Assembly (NCBI GenBank): GCA_011033025.1
Contig: WFMF01000100.1
Location: 422,090 to 486,089 of the forward strand
From: Beroe forskalii
Taxonomy: Eukaryota; Ctenophora; Nuda; Beroida; Beroidae
Reading direction: 5' to 3'
Length of the DNA: 64,000 nt
Below the pieces are notes generated by a model. The model was not told where the DNA came from. It saw nothing but the letters and a program-made list of their open reading frames with translations, and made no database searches. Below, in pieces: positions 50,901 to 60,832 of this stretch. How positions within the stretch are numbered: position 1 is the first letter of the stretch; each line of letters starts with the position of its first letter. The translations under genes were made by a program, and so were the position numbers.

Positions 50901-52303
50901 AACTGGGTAAGCAAGCGACCATCGATCTCAATTTCAAGTCGAGCTTGTTTTACTTCTGTTATGAGTTGTATTCAGGCAAAACATGTTGTCATGGTTACCT
51001 GGTTGTAGGACAGGTCCAGGGTATCGAGGTGTGGGAATAGGCCCGGGGCTAGCTTCACTTTGCTCAGTCCGTTGAACTGGAACTGGATTTCCCTGACCAT
51101 GGGGAAGGAGGACAGAACCTGGAAAAGTGGGAATTATCAGCCCCTCGCTGGGAAAAGTGGGAATTGGGAGCTGATGGGAAAGGAGACCAGTGGGAGCTGA
51201 GAGCTGATGGGAATGCGTCACTTGTTTTGTTTCTTCACTTGTTACTACTCCACTGGAATATCAAGACAACAACCCACAGGGGTGCTATCAGATCTGCCAT
51301 TTGATATGAGCAATAGTAGTAAAAATCACAGGATCTCTTACCTCTAGTTTAAGGTTGTTTTCAGCAGCGTTGATATGGAACAAGTTCGTGAAGAGATCAA
51401 AGTCATCCTCTTTAGCAGCAGTCAGACCTGAGCAGGGGTTGGTTAGGGTGGCATCATGATGTTTTTATGAATATAAGGAGTGTTAAGTGGAACCTAAGAA
51501 CAGATGCTTCTAGAGATATAAGTTGTCCTACTGTCGTAGGTGCAACCCATGAACGAAGCAGGAAATCTCAGTACCTTGATTGGAGATGTCGATGCTGCAG
51601 ATGTCCTGGGGCTCGTCTAACTTAGCACAGTTCAGGAGATAATAGCCGTCCAGGACCTTCTCTCCGATCTGCTGTCTTTCATCCTCCTGGGAGGGGGTTG
51701 TTACCATGACAACATGTGACAACATGTTATCATAATACAACAATCAATGTATGACGTTACCTTGGGAACACATGACAACAGCAGTGCCTGTTGCTCATTA
51801 CCTGTTGTCTGTATTTACTAGTTTACCTGTTGTCTGTGTTGTATGAAGTCCTGGTCGTACAGCAGGAAACTGTGGTATCTGCGATGCTGTGCCTCCTGAT
51901 GCTCCACCAGCCATGCCCCTCCTGAGGGGGAACATTCGATAGTTGGGACTGGTAAGTGGGGAAACAGTCCAAAGAGTACTGTGGGCAGTCCGAAAACCAT
52001 TTATTCTGCACAAGGCGCGGAAGCCATTGATAAGAGGAAAGTTCATCAACAATGGCCAGCTTGGACAACTGCACTCCATTCTAAGAATTAAATGATAGCA
52101 CATAGTCAAATAAGCAAATATGGCAGAATCTAGTTGCCAAGGTAATTATTGCTGCTATGGTTACCTTTAGTTAGGAATTGCTTATTGCTGCTATGGTTAC
52201 CTTTAGTTAGGACTTGCTTCTTCCTAGTGAGGGAGTGGGCAGGGAATGCGGGAATCAAACCATCAAATGCCGGGAGGAAATCTGCGGCCTGCAGCTGACT
52301 CAT
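41943..52303 (-). CDS. XRRA1: XRRA1-like leucine-rich repeat gene, copy A (11 exons, 3' end not found)
   Basis: Exons: 52303-52201, 51921-51827, 51686-51575, 51427-51342, 51118-50999, 50879-50771, 48138-48027, 42889-42727, 42594-42496, 42365-42205, 42066-41943. Sizes of the first nine equal those of copy B. Start is ATG 52303 (MSQLQAADFLPAF). After an N-terminal region come leucine-rich repeats: DICSIDISNQGLTAAKEDDF, NLFHINAAENNLKLE, LDTLDLSYNQ, LRVLVLTANEIKTLPS, LEELYLDDNHL, LKYLNLSKNHIYYIP. A Lys/Ser-rich tail follows. The 'DISNQGL...EDDF...INAAEN' order is characteristic of XRRA1 (X-ray radiation resistance associated 1), a poorly understood LRR protein. A LINE (42929-47908) sits in the intron after exon 7 and a Penelope-like element in the intron after exon 6. 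The exon-9 donor is GA where copy B has GT. After 41943 a donor follows, but the next exon was not seen. Confidence 0.75.
43245..46053 (-). pseudogene. LINE copy 2 ORF2 (endonuclease and reverse transcriptase, frameshifted)
   Basis: Starts MMWKHRAESNG. The endonuclease (ICGDFNFH) and reverse transcriptase (YADDTQVYFSF) are readable. It keeps the frame at two homopolymers where copy 1 is broken (near 45650 and 44610) but has its own shifts near 45530, 45130, 44850, 44300, 43730 and 43500. Confidence 0.75.
46050..47791 (-). pseudogene. LINE copy 2 ORF1
   Basis: Starts MSQGERSKEKGTRASVSQLL, which shows the true N-terminus that copy 1 has lost. Knuckles CYHCQMIGHVSSEC are present, but the second (CLYC...) and the 47430-47580 and 46530-46580 stretches carry frameshifts, so the frame is broken. 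Otherwise it is equal to copy 1. Confidence 0.7.
48300..48556. repeat. GTGTCTTGTAAAA minisatellite in XRRA1-A intron, left part
   Basis: About 20 copies of the 13-14-bp unit GTGTCTTGTAAAA/GTGTCTCGTAAAA. It is cut by the Penelope-like element; the rest lies at 50665-50770. The matching array in copy B (53840-54250) is uninterrupted. Confidence 0.85.
48557..50664 (+). mobile_element. Penelope-like retroelement, degenerate
   Basis: Broken frames encode a reverse transcriptase: YIICTIDKASNNFAFICKK, LFWNPKLHKNPYKARFIAEA, a DFTTLYTNLDLKEVDDMI stretch, GIPMGG (49535), the catalytic RYVDDLITTNY box, then NKTDDFNFSVVSFN and NIPLEVGHNVFYSQILRYA. This motif order, including the 'KLHKNP' and 'DFTTLYTNL' boxes, is that of Penelope-like elements and their relatives. 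At least four frameshifts or stops occur. No GIY-YIG endonuclease was recognised in the 3' part. It lies inside a minisatellite in an XRRA1 intron. Confidence 0.7.
50665..50770. repeat. GTGTCTTGTAAAA minisatellite in XRRA1-A intron, right part
   Basis: Continuation of the array at 48300-48556 after the Penelope-like insertion. It ends directly at the exon-6 splice donor of XRRA1-A. Confidence 0.85.
51700..51713. promoter_or_regulatory. X-box-like motif GTTACCATGACAAC
   Basis: Fits the RFX X-box pattern (two half-sites around AT). It lies in an XRRA1-A intron just before exon 3. Similar words sit at about 50986 and 54466 (GTTGTCATGGTTACC) at the exon-5 donor in both copies. Confidence 0.4.
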
Positions 52304-52698
52304 TGCTCATGTCATGTCATGAAACATGGTGCTGGAGGAATAGGGATTAATAGACTGAGTGGTATATGTCATGATACAGGGTGCTAGGGGAACAGGGATT
52401 ATCAAATATCAGTTTAATTCTATATATGGCACTCTTGGTACATATACCTTTCTCGTTCAACGAATCATGGTGAATTACAAAGATTATTATATAGATTGAT
52501 TGGTATATGTAAGTTTATAGGAATCAATACACTGCATTATAACATCAATTAATGCAAGCAAAAGAACAATGAATCATTGATTTGCTTACAATGGTTTTGA
52601 GTATGGTATAATGGCTATCACACAACCTTCTTTTACTTTTAAAGTGATATGACTCCTGACATTACTTCTACTTTTCCACCTTGACTTAGTGTAACGTG

Positions 52699-52712
52699 GT
52701 TGCTATGGTAAC
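52699..52712 (+). promoter_or_regulatory. X-box GTTGCTATGGTAAC at duplicated promoter (A side)
   Basis: Near-consensus RFX X-box. It overlaps the ATG (52705) of the plus-strand signal-peptide exon and lies about 400 bases upstream of the XRRA1-A start on the other strand, so it could serve both directions. Confidence 0.5.
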
Positions 52713-52849
52713 AGTAGGTTGGCATGTGTTGGTTGTTGTGTTGGTTGCTATGCTGGGTGAAGGTGTTCAGTTTAACTGTACTACTTTGGATGTAATGAGT
52801 TCTAGTAGGAGTGTGGTAGTGGAGGGGGAGGAGGTATTCGTCACGCAAT
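52705..52849 (+). pseudogene. Duplicate first exon (signal peptide) of the fusogen-like gene
   Basis: ATG 52705, 48 codons plus one base, then a GT donor: signal peptide (VGWHVLVVVLVAMLGEG) and the start of a mature chain (VQFNCTTLDV). It is nearly identical to 56303-56447 and was copied with XRRA1. No partner exons follow in its own duplicate. It could be a dead copy or an alternative first exon spliced to the same distant exon at 58805. Confidence 0.6.
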
Positions 52850-53001
52850 GTAAGTATTAGCGTTACATTAATATACTAGATTATTATCCTAACACTCATG
52901 TTATCTTACATTATGTTACACTAACTGTAGTAATTAGACGTTAGTTTGATAAACGCTAAAAAGTTCAAAGATTTGTGACTATTTCAACTATTTCTACCAA
53001 C

Positions 53002-55717
53002 TTCCGGTGAAGAGACTGCTTCTTTCTTAGTTTTCTCCAAAGGCTTGAGCTTGCTCTTCGTCAATCCAAACTCAGAGGTGGATATCTCTTCTTTTACTCG
53101 CTGCGAATAAGGATACTGTTAGAAAAACTTTCAACACAAGTTTCCACTGGTTTTTGAATTAGATGTCTCAGAATAAAGCAGGGTAAAGTAACAAAGGGTA
53201 AACTCTCACGCCTCTTGCCATTCCTTACTCACCAAGTCGTGAGGAGTTGATCTCTGAGACTTGGTCTTGTTGGAGTTTGACTTGGCGGACTTTGCTCCCG
53301 TCTTGAAATCCTCCACATGAGCAATGGCAGAGCCAAGGACTCGCAGATGGGGAATGTAGTAGATGTGGTTCTTAGACAGGTTCAGGTACTTTAGTCTGGG
53401 GAATAGGGTTTAAAGATGCAAGAGTCTAAGAAGGAATACTGAAGGGCAGTCAGATAACTTATTAATGACAGCTGAAGTCTACACTAGCTCTAAAGCTTTC
53501 ACAGTGAATATGTTAATGAACTCAATAATTCAAGCAAATCTGCACCTACTTCTTGAGGGCTCCCAGTGTAGCGAAGGTGGAAAGGTCACAGAGATGGTTG
53601 TCATCCAGATACAGCTCCTCGAGGTTAGCAAACCTCTTGAAGACAACGTTATCACTGTCAACTGAAATGGGGGGTATCACTGTTAACTGAAATGGGGGTT
53701 GACTGACGTAATTCAAATGTTTCAAAGATGTGATTATGAGTGAAATCCTGGAATGATTTGATGTTAGGTTTGGTAAGAACATCTTTTTTTGTTGTAGAGC
53801 AACTACCATGAACATGGTCTTGCGATTTGCACCTTACAAAAGGGTCTTATAAAAGTGTCTTGTTAAAGTGTCTTGTAAAAGCGTCATGTAAAAGTGTCTT
53901 GTAAAAGTGTCTTGTTGAAGTGTCTTGTAAAAGCGTCATGTAAAAGTGTCTTGTAAAAGTGTCTTGTATAAGTATCTTGTGAAAGTGTCTTGTAAAAGTG
54001 TCTTGTAAAAGTGTCTTGTAAAAGTGTCTCGTAAAAGTGTCCGATATAAGTGTCTTGTAAGTGTCTCGTAAAAGTGTCTTGTAAAAGTGTCTTGTAAAAG
54101 TGTCTCGTAAAAGTGTCTCGTAAAAGTGTCTTGTAAAAGTGTCTCTTGTAAAAGTGTCTTGTAAAAGTGTCTCGTAAAAGTGTCTTGTAAAAGTGTCTTG
54201 TATAAGTGTCTAGTAAAAGTGTCTTGTATAAGTGTCTAGTAAAAGTGTACCTGCCGGATATGCCATGTTAGAAGGCAGTGTCTTTATCTCGTTTGCTGTC
54301 AGAACCAGCACCCTCAACTTCTCAAGCAGCCCAATGTTCAGGATGGCACTGTGAGATACCTGGAATGGTATGAAATGTAGAACTGGGTAAGCAAGCGACT
54401 CATCGACTTCAATTTCAAGTCGAGCTTGTTTTACTTCTGTTATGAGTTGTATTCAGGCAAAACATGTTGTCATGGTTACCTGATTGTAGGAGAGGTCCAA
54501 GGTGTCGAGGTGTGGGAACAGGCCAGGAGCTAACTTCACTTTGCTCAGTCCGTTGAACTGGAACTGGATTTCCCTGACCATGGGGAAGGAAGATAGAACC
54601 TGGAAAAGTGGAGAAGTGTTAGTCCTTCGCTGGGGAAAATGGAAATGATCAGCCCCTCGCTGGGAAAAGTGGGAGTTGAAAGCCGCTGGGAATGCGTCAC
54701 TTGTTTTGTTTCTTCACTTGTTACTACTCCACTGGAATATCAAGACAACAATCCACAGGGGTGCTATCAGATCTGCCATTTGATATGAGCAATAGTAGTA
54801 AAAATCACAGGATCTCTTACCTCTAGTTTAAGGTTGTTTTCAGCAGCGTTGATATGGAATAAGTTGGTGAAGAGATCAAAGTCATCTTCTTTAGCAGCAG
54901 TCAGACCTGAGCAGGGGTTGGTTAGGGTGGCATCATGATTCTATGTTTCTAGAGATGTTAGGTGCCCATGAACAAAGTAGGAACTCTCAAGTCTCAGTAC
55001 CTTGATTGGAGATGTCGATGCTGCAGATGTCCTGGGGCTCGTCTAACTTAGCACAGTTCAGGAGATAGTACCCGTCCAGAACCTTCTCTCCAATCTGCTG
55101 CCTTTCATCCTCCTGGGAGGGGGGTGTTTAGGTAAACATGACAACACATGTTATCATGACAACACATGACAACACATAAACATGGCAACATGTAACCATG
55201 ACAATAATCAACATGTTGTTACCCTGGTTGATTATATGTGTTGATTATATTTCAAATTTTCAAAAGCCTTATGGATACCCCAACGCGGGTTTCAACAAAA
55301 AAGTCTGTATTTATTACCTGTTGTCTGTGTTGTATGAAGTCCTGGTCATACAGCAGGAAACTGTGGTATCTGCGGTGCTGTGCCTCCTGATGCTCCACCA
55401 GCCATGCCCCTCCTGATGGAGGAGAACACTTGATAAGTGGGCACTAGGGGTCTATACATTCCACCAGTCTACCATGGCGGGGAAACATTTGATAAGTGGA
55501 CAGTTGATAAGTGGGCTGCTTGGGCAACTGTACTCCACACTATGTGCACACAGTCAGATCAGCTCAGATAAACCAGCATCTGGTTACCAAGGTATTTATT
55601 GTTGCTATAGTTACCTTTAGTTAGGACCTGCTTCTTCCTAGTGAGTGAGTGGGCAGGGAAGGCGGGAATCAAACCATCAAATGCCGGGAGGAAATCTGCG
55701 GCCTGCAGCTGACTCAT
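53002..55717 (-). CDS. XRRA1: XRRA1-like gene, copy B (9 exons, lacks 3' exons)
   Basis: Exons: 55717-55615, 55412-55318, 55112-55001, 54906-54821, 54599-54480, 54359-54251, 53661-53550, 53395-53233, 53100-53002. All borders are GT-AG and all phases agree (1,0,1,0,0,1,2,0,0). The protein, from MSQLQAADFLPAF, is almost the same as copy A: LRR motifs LDTLDLSYNQ, LRVLVLTANEIKTLPS, LEELYLDDNHL, LKYLNLSKNHIYYIP, then a basic Ser/Thr/Lys stretch ending in KKEAVSSPE. Downstream exons 10 and 11 are missing; the duplication stops just after the exon-9 donor. It is either a truncated copy, or its transcript reads on and uses exons 10-11 of copy A. Introns lack the two retroelements present in copy A. 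Confidence 0.75.
53840..54250. repeat. GTGTCTTGTAAAA minisatellite in XRRA1-B intron
   Basis: About 30 uninterrupted copies of the 13-14-bp unit, ending at the exon-6 donor. Same array as in copy A without the Penelope-like insertion. Confidence 0.85.
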
Positions 55718-55734
55718 TGCTCATGTCATGTCAT

Positions 55735-56095
55735 GAAACATGGTGCTAGGGAAATAGGGATTAATAGATTGAGTGGTATGTGACATGAAACATGGTGCTG
55801 CAGGAATAGGGAGTAATAGATTGAGTGGTATATGTCATGATACATGGTGCTAGGGGGAATAGGGATTAATAGACTGATGGGTATATGTCATGTGACATGG
55901 TGCTAGGGGAATAGGGATTAATAGACTGATGGGTATATGTCATGTGACATGGTGCTAGGGGAATAGGGAGTAATAGATTGAGTGGTATATGTCATGTGAC
56001 ATGGTGCTAGGGGAATAGGGGGTAATAGATTGATTGGTATATGTCATGTGACATGGTACTGGGGAAGAGCCATGAGGATTATCATATAGATTGAG
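55735..56095. repeat. ~57-bp tandem repeat in the XRRA1-B promoter
   Basis: Six or so copies of 'CATGGTGCTAGGGGAATAGG' and 'GATTAATAGACTGAGTGGTATATGTCATG' lie directly upstream of the XRRA1-B start. Copy A has only about two units at the same place (52310-52400). Confidence 0.75.
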
Positions 56096-56296
56096 TGGTA
56101 TAATATGTTAGTAAATAGGAATCAATACACTGAATTATTACATCAATTAATGCAAGCAAAAGAACAATGAATCATTGATTTGATTACAATGGTTTTGAGT
56201 ATGGTATAATGGCTATCACACAGCCTTCTTTTACTTTTGAAGTGACTTAACTCCTGACATTACTTCTACTTTTCCACCTTGACTAAGTGTAACGTG

Positions 56297-56310
56297 GTTG
56301 CTATGGTAAC
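56297..56310 (+). promoter_or_regulatory. X-box GTTGCTATGGTAAC at fusogen-like start
   Basis: Same RFX X-box as at 52699. It overlaps the start codon (56303) of the fusogen-like gene and lies about 580 bases from the divergent XRRA1-B start. Confidence 0.5.
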
Positions 56311-59300
56311 AGTGGGTTGGCATGTGTTGGTTGTTGTGTTGGTTGCTATGAAGAGTGAAGGTGTCCAGTTTAACTGTACTACATTGGATGTAATGAGTTC
56401 TAGTAGGAGTGTGGTTGTGGAGGGGGAGGAGGTATTCGTCACGCAATGTAAGTATTAGCGTAACATTGATATACTATTATTATCCTTACACTAGCCTTAT
56501 CTTTACATTATGTTACACTAAGTAACGCAATGTGAGTATTATCGTTACACTATAACGATAGCGTAAGATTAAAAGTACGTTAAAGTTACATTATCATTGC
56601 ACATATCATCATAACATTATCTTTCTACTGTTCCTACGAGATCATCTGCCATCTTAGTTGTCTAAGTCTTGTATCTTATAGTCTGGATGGTTAGTGGGCA
56701 TACCATGAAATTAGAAGGAATACTTCTGATAATACTACAGTAGTTGATATGTGTGTTTATTACTTTATTAGCTAAATTAACATCTCACATTTAATATTGA
56801 TAAAGAAATGACTTGTCACGGGTCTAAGATAACGCAGTATTCAGTCAAGAAGATGCTATCTTACTAACAGAAATGTAAAGCAAATATCTGATAAAACGCT
56901 ACTGTAGAAAAGCAACGTTCTGATCTGTGTATGAAAGCAGGAACACGAATAACTATTTCTCAAATCGTAGCTTTATTCTTTCATTTTACGTTAGCTTCAA
57001 ACTAGATCGTCAAGCACTTAACTCATTATCAAATCACTGAGTCACGTGAGTGTCACGTGATTACGTGAGGGAATAGTCAAATATCACTTGAGGAACATCA
57101 AGCAGTTGATGTAGTGATTGATTACCTGGATAGAAGACAGAAGTGGTAGAATCAATAATTCCTAGAATCTGAGATACTTAACAATAGGGGCAGGAGCTTG
57201 TAGATTAATCAATGAATACAACAGCCCATAACTTATAGGATAGATAAAAGATTTATTATTAGCATACAAACTTTTCAAATTAACAGCATGAATCTTTGTA
57301 ATGCAATCAAATCGGAAATAATAGAAAAGTAAAATCGTAGATTAGTTTTAAACATTGTCGAACTCATGCATTTCAAGATTTGAGTTTCCATCATTGACAT
57401 GCTCTATTTGCCAATAAATTAGCTAAAATTCTCTTTATCGGCAATGCAACTGCATTTTTAAATTCGTCACCGACTTGGATGATATTTTCTGGTGTTTTAC
57501 CAAGTTGTTTTACAGAAAGTCCCCCTGAACCTACCAAGTAAAGTTACTGCACATGTCTCACTATTTGATAGTTGCTATGACAACCCTTACTATTTGATTG
57601 TTGCTATGACAACCAATGTTCCTTGTTACCATGCCACCCTCTAAGTCCCTATATCCACCTCCCCTTGAAGTTGTAGATGAAGGAGTGCCTCCCCCCAGGA
57701 TTGGGTTTGTAGGCTGCTGGGCCAGGAGACACATGTTTGTAAGGCTCCAGTGCAGTGCCTCTAGGCAGAGTAGAGAGGAAGTTAGCACTGGCTACTCCAC
57801 TCTTCTTAGGGCCTGCGTAGTCCACAATGTCATAAGCCCCCGGGCCCGGGATGGGTTTAGCTTTAGGCAGGGGCATGGCGGGGGCGGATATAGCCAGGTA
57901 GTGGAGGCGGTAGAAGGGGGTGGCTTCCGAATCAGCAGGGATGTACGGGTCGTAGGACCCGGGTCCAGGGACTTGGGAAGCCTGCTCCAACTCCTTAATC
58001 TCCCTCTTTACTTTGGAGTTGAAGACGGACCCGATGGGGTTGACAGTGGTCTTTATCACTGTGTCGTTAACTTCATAACTCCCAGGGGCAGGGCAGTCCA
58101 GCTTTCCAGTGCTGAGAGGCGGGTTTCTGCTGGTCTTTGACTTGAAGCTAGCTACTGCAGAGGGAACCCCCCTCACCAGAGGAGAGGGGTTGTATTGGTT
58201 GGGGGGCGGCCCCACAATGTCCCCCTTCTTCATGCTGCATATGGGCTTGTGGAAGGAGCTGGTCACGGCCCTGTTAAAGTCGGAGCTGGGGCGGCCGTGG
58301 TTGTAGGACCCAGGGCCCACCACTGAGCCCCTGTGTCGGGGTTTGAAGCGTTTGGTGGAGGAGGCAAAGGATCCCAGCCCCTTCTTGGACCAGGAGGGTT
58401 TTCCCTCAGCAGTGCTGAGCATGGAGAGCTTGTTAGTGTAGGAGCCAGGCCCAGGGTTCTCAGTGATGTAATCGTAGTCACTGAATCGGCACTGTCTCGA
58501 GTTGAACCCTTTCTTCTCGTTGTTCACTATCACGTAAGTCTGGTACTTGGAGGGGATGGAGGGGGGCTCCCTCAGGGGCCGGGACCCTGTCAGGATCCGA
58601 CCTGTGGGGGCCCGGGCAGCCGTCATGGACTCTGCCATTTCCTGTGTGATAGGGGGCATTGAGATCATGGGGGAAAGCATGGAGTGGGGAAAGAATTTTT
58701 ATCTTGTAAAGATGTAACTTAACAAATTATAGAAAACCATTTGATCGGAGAAGATTTAATATGGGCATATCACAAAGCGATTATTAAATATCAATAACTC
58801 CCAGTTCGGTTGGAGACTGACAGATCCCTGTGCTACTTGAAAAGCATTGACGAGGGAATAACGTTACGATACATCATTAAACTGGAGAGCATTGAGCAGC
58901 ATTACAGGTACGGGGTTATTGACAGAAATAAAGTTAAAATTCAAATACCTCATTATTTACAGCAAATTTTTACAAAAATACAAAGCATTTAATTCATATC
59001 AGATTTTTGATTTTGAAATAACCATATTCTGTTCAATAAAATCAGCAAATTGAGTAAAAAATAAACGAACTTTAATTTGAGAATGTGAAGCAGGGTTATT
59101 GTTTAGCTTTATTTACTCCACTGTGTGTGAACCAATCTATCCTCCTCAATTTAATTGGGATTAATCACTCAATCGTCAGGACTGAAGACAGGTATGAGTT
59201 CGGCACACCAGTTCTGAGCCCGGTTTGTGCGTGTCGCTGCCCAATATTTTTCGATGCCTCCTGTACCAAAGATGACTGGTGTAAGGACATGAAGTCCTGC

Positions 59301-60832
59301 ATCGAGTGGTCCGACCTGTCTGGCAATGTTCAGGTGAACATGCAACAATTCAAACGATAGTATTGTGACTCATGATTGATTGATTGAAAACCCTCGTGAG
59401 GGCACCGCAATGGGTTTCTAAATAAAGTCCATAAATAGGGAGTAGGGGGCTTTCATGACATCTTTACAAAATAATTTTCCGCATAATGCCTATTAGAACA
59501 ACCATTAAACTAAATGCTGATAACATAGACCCACTGTTGCAGGGTTGTCTTTATGACACATTGAACGCCGAACAGGCCGCACCTTACTCCAGAATCTGCT
59601 GTAAGATAACAGTAACAGCTGAGTCCAGTGAAAGGTACGTTGGTTACAGAGTCTCTGAGTCCCTCCCTCAGACAGTAGCCCACATCTCAGCTACAGTGTT
59701 CCACCATGAGACAAATGAGGAACTTGCAGGGTACAAGTCACTGGCAGTGTTCAGCGCTGGTAACCAGGGCATTGCCCACTTTTCCAGACTGGAGATGTCT
59801 ATGGAAGTTGGTAATATCAATGTGAAGGAGCATGCCATGCAGGGCAGTTACTATTACAGCATCTTAGGAAACACTAGAGAGAGTAATGTTCTGGTGAGTG
59901 AAACTAGTGTCAACACTGGAAATTCACATGACACTGCCAAGCTGGGATGGCTCAAGTTAAACAGGGACAGCATTGTCCTGGATGTAGACACGAGGGTGGC
60001 ACTGCATGAGGGATTTAGTGCCCAAACATCCAGGTGCTCTAGCTCCAACCTCAACACCACATTTGTAGGAAATATTGGTAGGCCTAGTAAACAAACCTTG
60101 AAATCAAAGTTTACCAATTCCATTGACAGCGCAACACTGACCAACAGTGAAATGGTAAAAGTTAGACCACAGAAAGCTTCCATTGATCTTCAGATCACAC
60201 AAAAGAAATACAGCGAGCTAATTGTTTTCTCAGACGTGGTATCCAAAATATACAATTTCTCCGCTACACTTATGACTGACAAAAACAGCAATCGGTATCT
60301 AGATCTTGCTTTCAATGGTACTCAGGGGCTTCTCATTGGACATCTTAGCACACAGAATAAGTCGGAGAGTTTCCGTTTGTTTGTAAGCAGAAAAATGTCT
60401 CACCTTAACCACCCTGTTGTTACTAAATGTGAGGTCAATAAAACCTCATTGTGCTTTGAAACAGTGTGGAGAGTAGACAACAGTACCTCAGCAGTCTGTA
60501 ATGAAGTTGATTGTTGGACAGCTGAACTGGACAACCCACTAGATATAAATGACAATATAAACTATACCAAAGGAGAAAAGGACAGTCTATCCGATCCTAA
60601 AACATGGCTGAAGTATGCAAATCCTCTTGAGTGGATGAGCAATGGAGTAGGAAGTGTGACAGAGGGGATCATAATGGTGATAGCCATAATTGGTATTTTC
60701 ATCTTAATCTCAGTTATTGTCTGTATCGTGAGGTGTGTATGTTGCTTTTATAAATGCTGCTCATGCTGTAAGAATGCATCAAGAAGAAAATATAAAATAA
60801 GAGACTATCCCAGTCATGATTATTTTGACTGA
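56303..60832 (+). CDS. EFF-1/AFF-1-like cell-cell fusogen candidate (4 exons, 563 aa)
   Basis: Exons 56303-56447, 58805-58907, 59180-59333 and 59543-60832. All are GT-AG with phases 1, 2 and 0 in full agreement. The protein has a signal peptide (VGWHVLVVVLVAM), a long ectodomain, one transmembrane segment (GIIMVIAIIGIFILISVIV, near 510-530) and a 33-residue cysteine-rich, basic tail. The ectodomain has exactly 16 cysteines, including VCACRC, a CC pair (SRICCKI), C-x3-C type pairs and NEVDCW, plus about eight N-glycosylation sequons. A Trp-containing stem (NPLEWM) precedes the membrane. The nematode fusogens EFF-1 and AFF-1 are class II-like type I proteins of similar length with 16 conserved ectodomain cysteines, which is the basis for the call. 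HAP2/GCS1 is longer and less fitting. STPG1 lies inside intron 1 on the other strand. The gene starts head-to-head with XRRA1-B. Without a structural comparison this remains a candidate. Confidence 0.55.
56448..57560. other. First intron of the fusogen-like gene, AT-rich part
   Basis: No exon seen. Two CACGTGA words (TCACGTGAGTGTCACGTGA) stand at about 57040-57060. An AT-rich spacer runs to the 3' end of STPG1. Confidence 0.4.
57571..57613. promoter_or_regulatory. Two X-box-like motifs downstream of STPG1
   Basis: GTTGCTATGACAAC occurs at 57571-57584 and again at 57600-57613, followed by TTGTTACCATGCCACC. They lie in intron 1 of the fusogen-like gene, just 3' of STPG1. Confidence 0.45.
57649..58680 (-). 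CDS. STPG1: STPG1 sperm-tail PG-rich repeat protein (343 aa, single exon)
   Basis: ATG 58680 to TAG near 57649, one exon. The protein has the sperm-tail PG-rich (STPG/SHIPPO) repeats: ENPGPGSY, VVGPGSYN, CPAPGSYEV, VPGPGSYDP, IPGPGAYDI, SPGPAAYKP, spaced 30-50 residues apart. N-terminal 'NEKKGFNS' and C-terminal 'PGPGAYDIVDYAGPKK' and 'SFIYNFKGRWI' match the order and length of STPG1 (334 aa in human), a ciliary/flagellar microtubule-associated protein. The gene is more GC-rich than its surroundings. It lies entirely inside intron 1 of the plus-strand fusogen-like gene. A second in-frame ATG at about 58662 could serve as start. Confidence 0.85.
   Translation of the reverse strand: MLSPMISMPPITQEMAESMTAARAPTGRILTGSRPLREPPSIPSKYQTYVIVNNEKKGFNSRQCRFSDYDYITENPGPGSYTNKLSMLSTAEGKPSWSKKGLGSFASSTKRFKPRHRGSVVGPGSYNHGRPSSDFNRAVTSSFHKPICSMKKGDIVGPPPNQYNPSPLVRGVPSAVASFKSKTSRNPPLSTGKLDCPAPGSYEVNDTVIKTTVNPIGSVFNSKVKREIKELEQASQVPGPGSYDPYIPADSEATPFYRLHYLAISAPAMPLPKAKPIPGPGAYDIVDYAGPKKSGVASANFLSTLPRGTALEPYKHVSPGPAAYKPNPGGRHSFIYNFKGRWI

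Noticed and set aside
56231-56446. Minus-strand frame MRDEYLLPLHNHTPTRTHY
   Set aside because: Antisense of the signal-peptide exon; the plus strand has a signal peptide, a donor site and phase-matched downstream exons.
57616-58140. 174-codon plus-strand frame
   Set aside because: Antisense shadow of STPG1, whose PG-repeat protein is clearly the real one.
56303-60832. HAP2/GCS1 gamete fusogen as identity of the membrane protein
   Set aside because: HAP2 proteins are usually longer with a larger tail, and the 16-cysteine ectodomain and size fit EFF-1/AFF-1 better. Not fully excluded.
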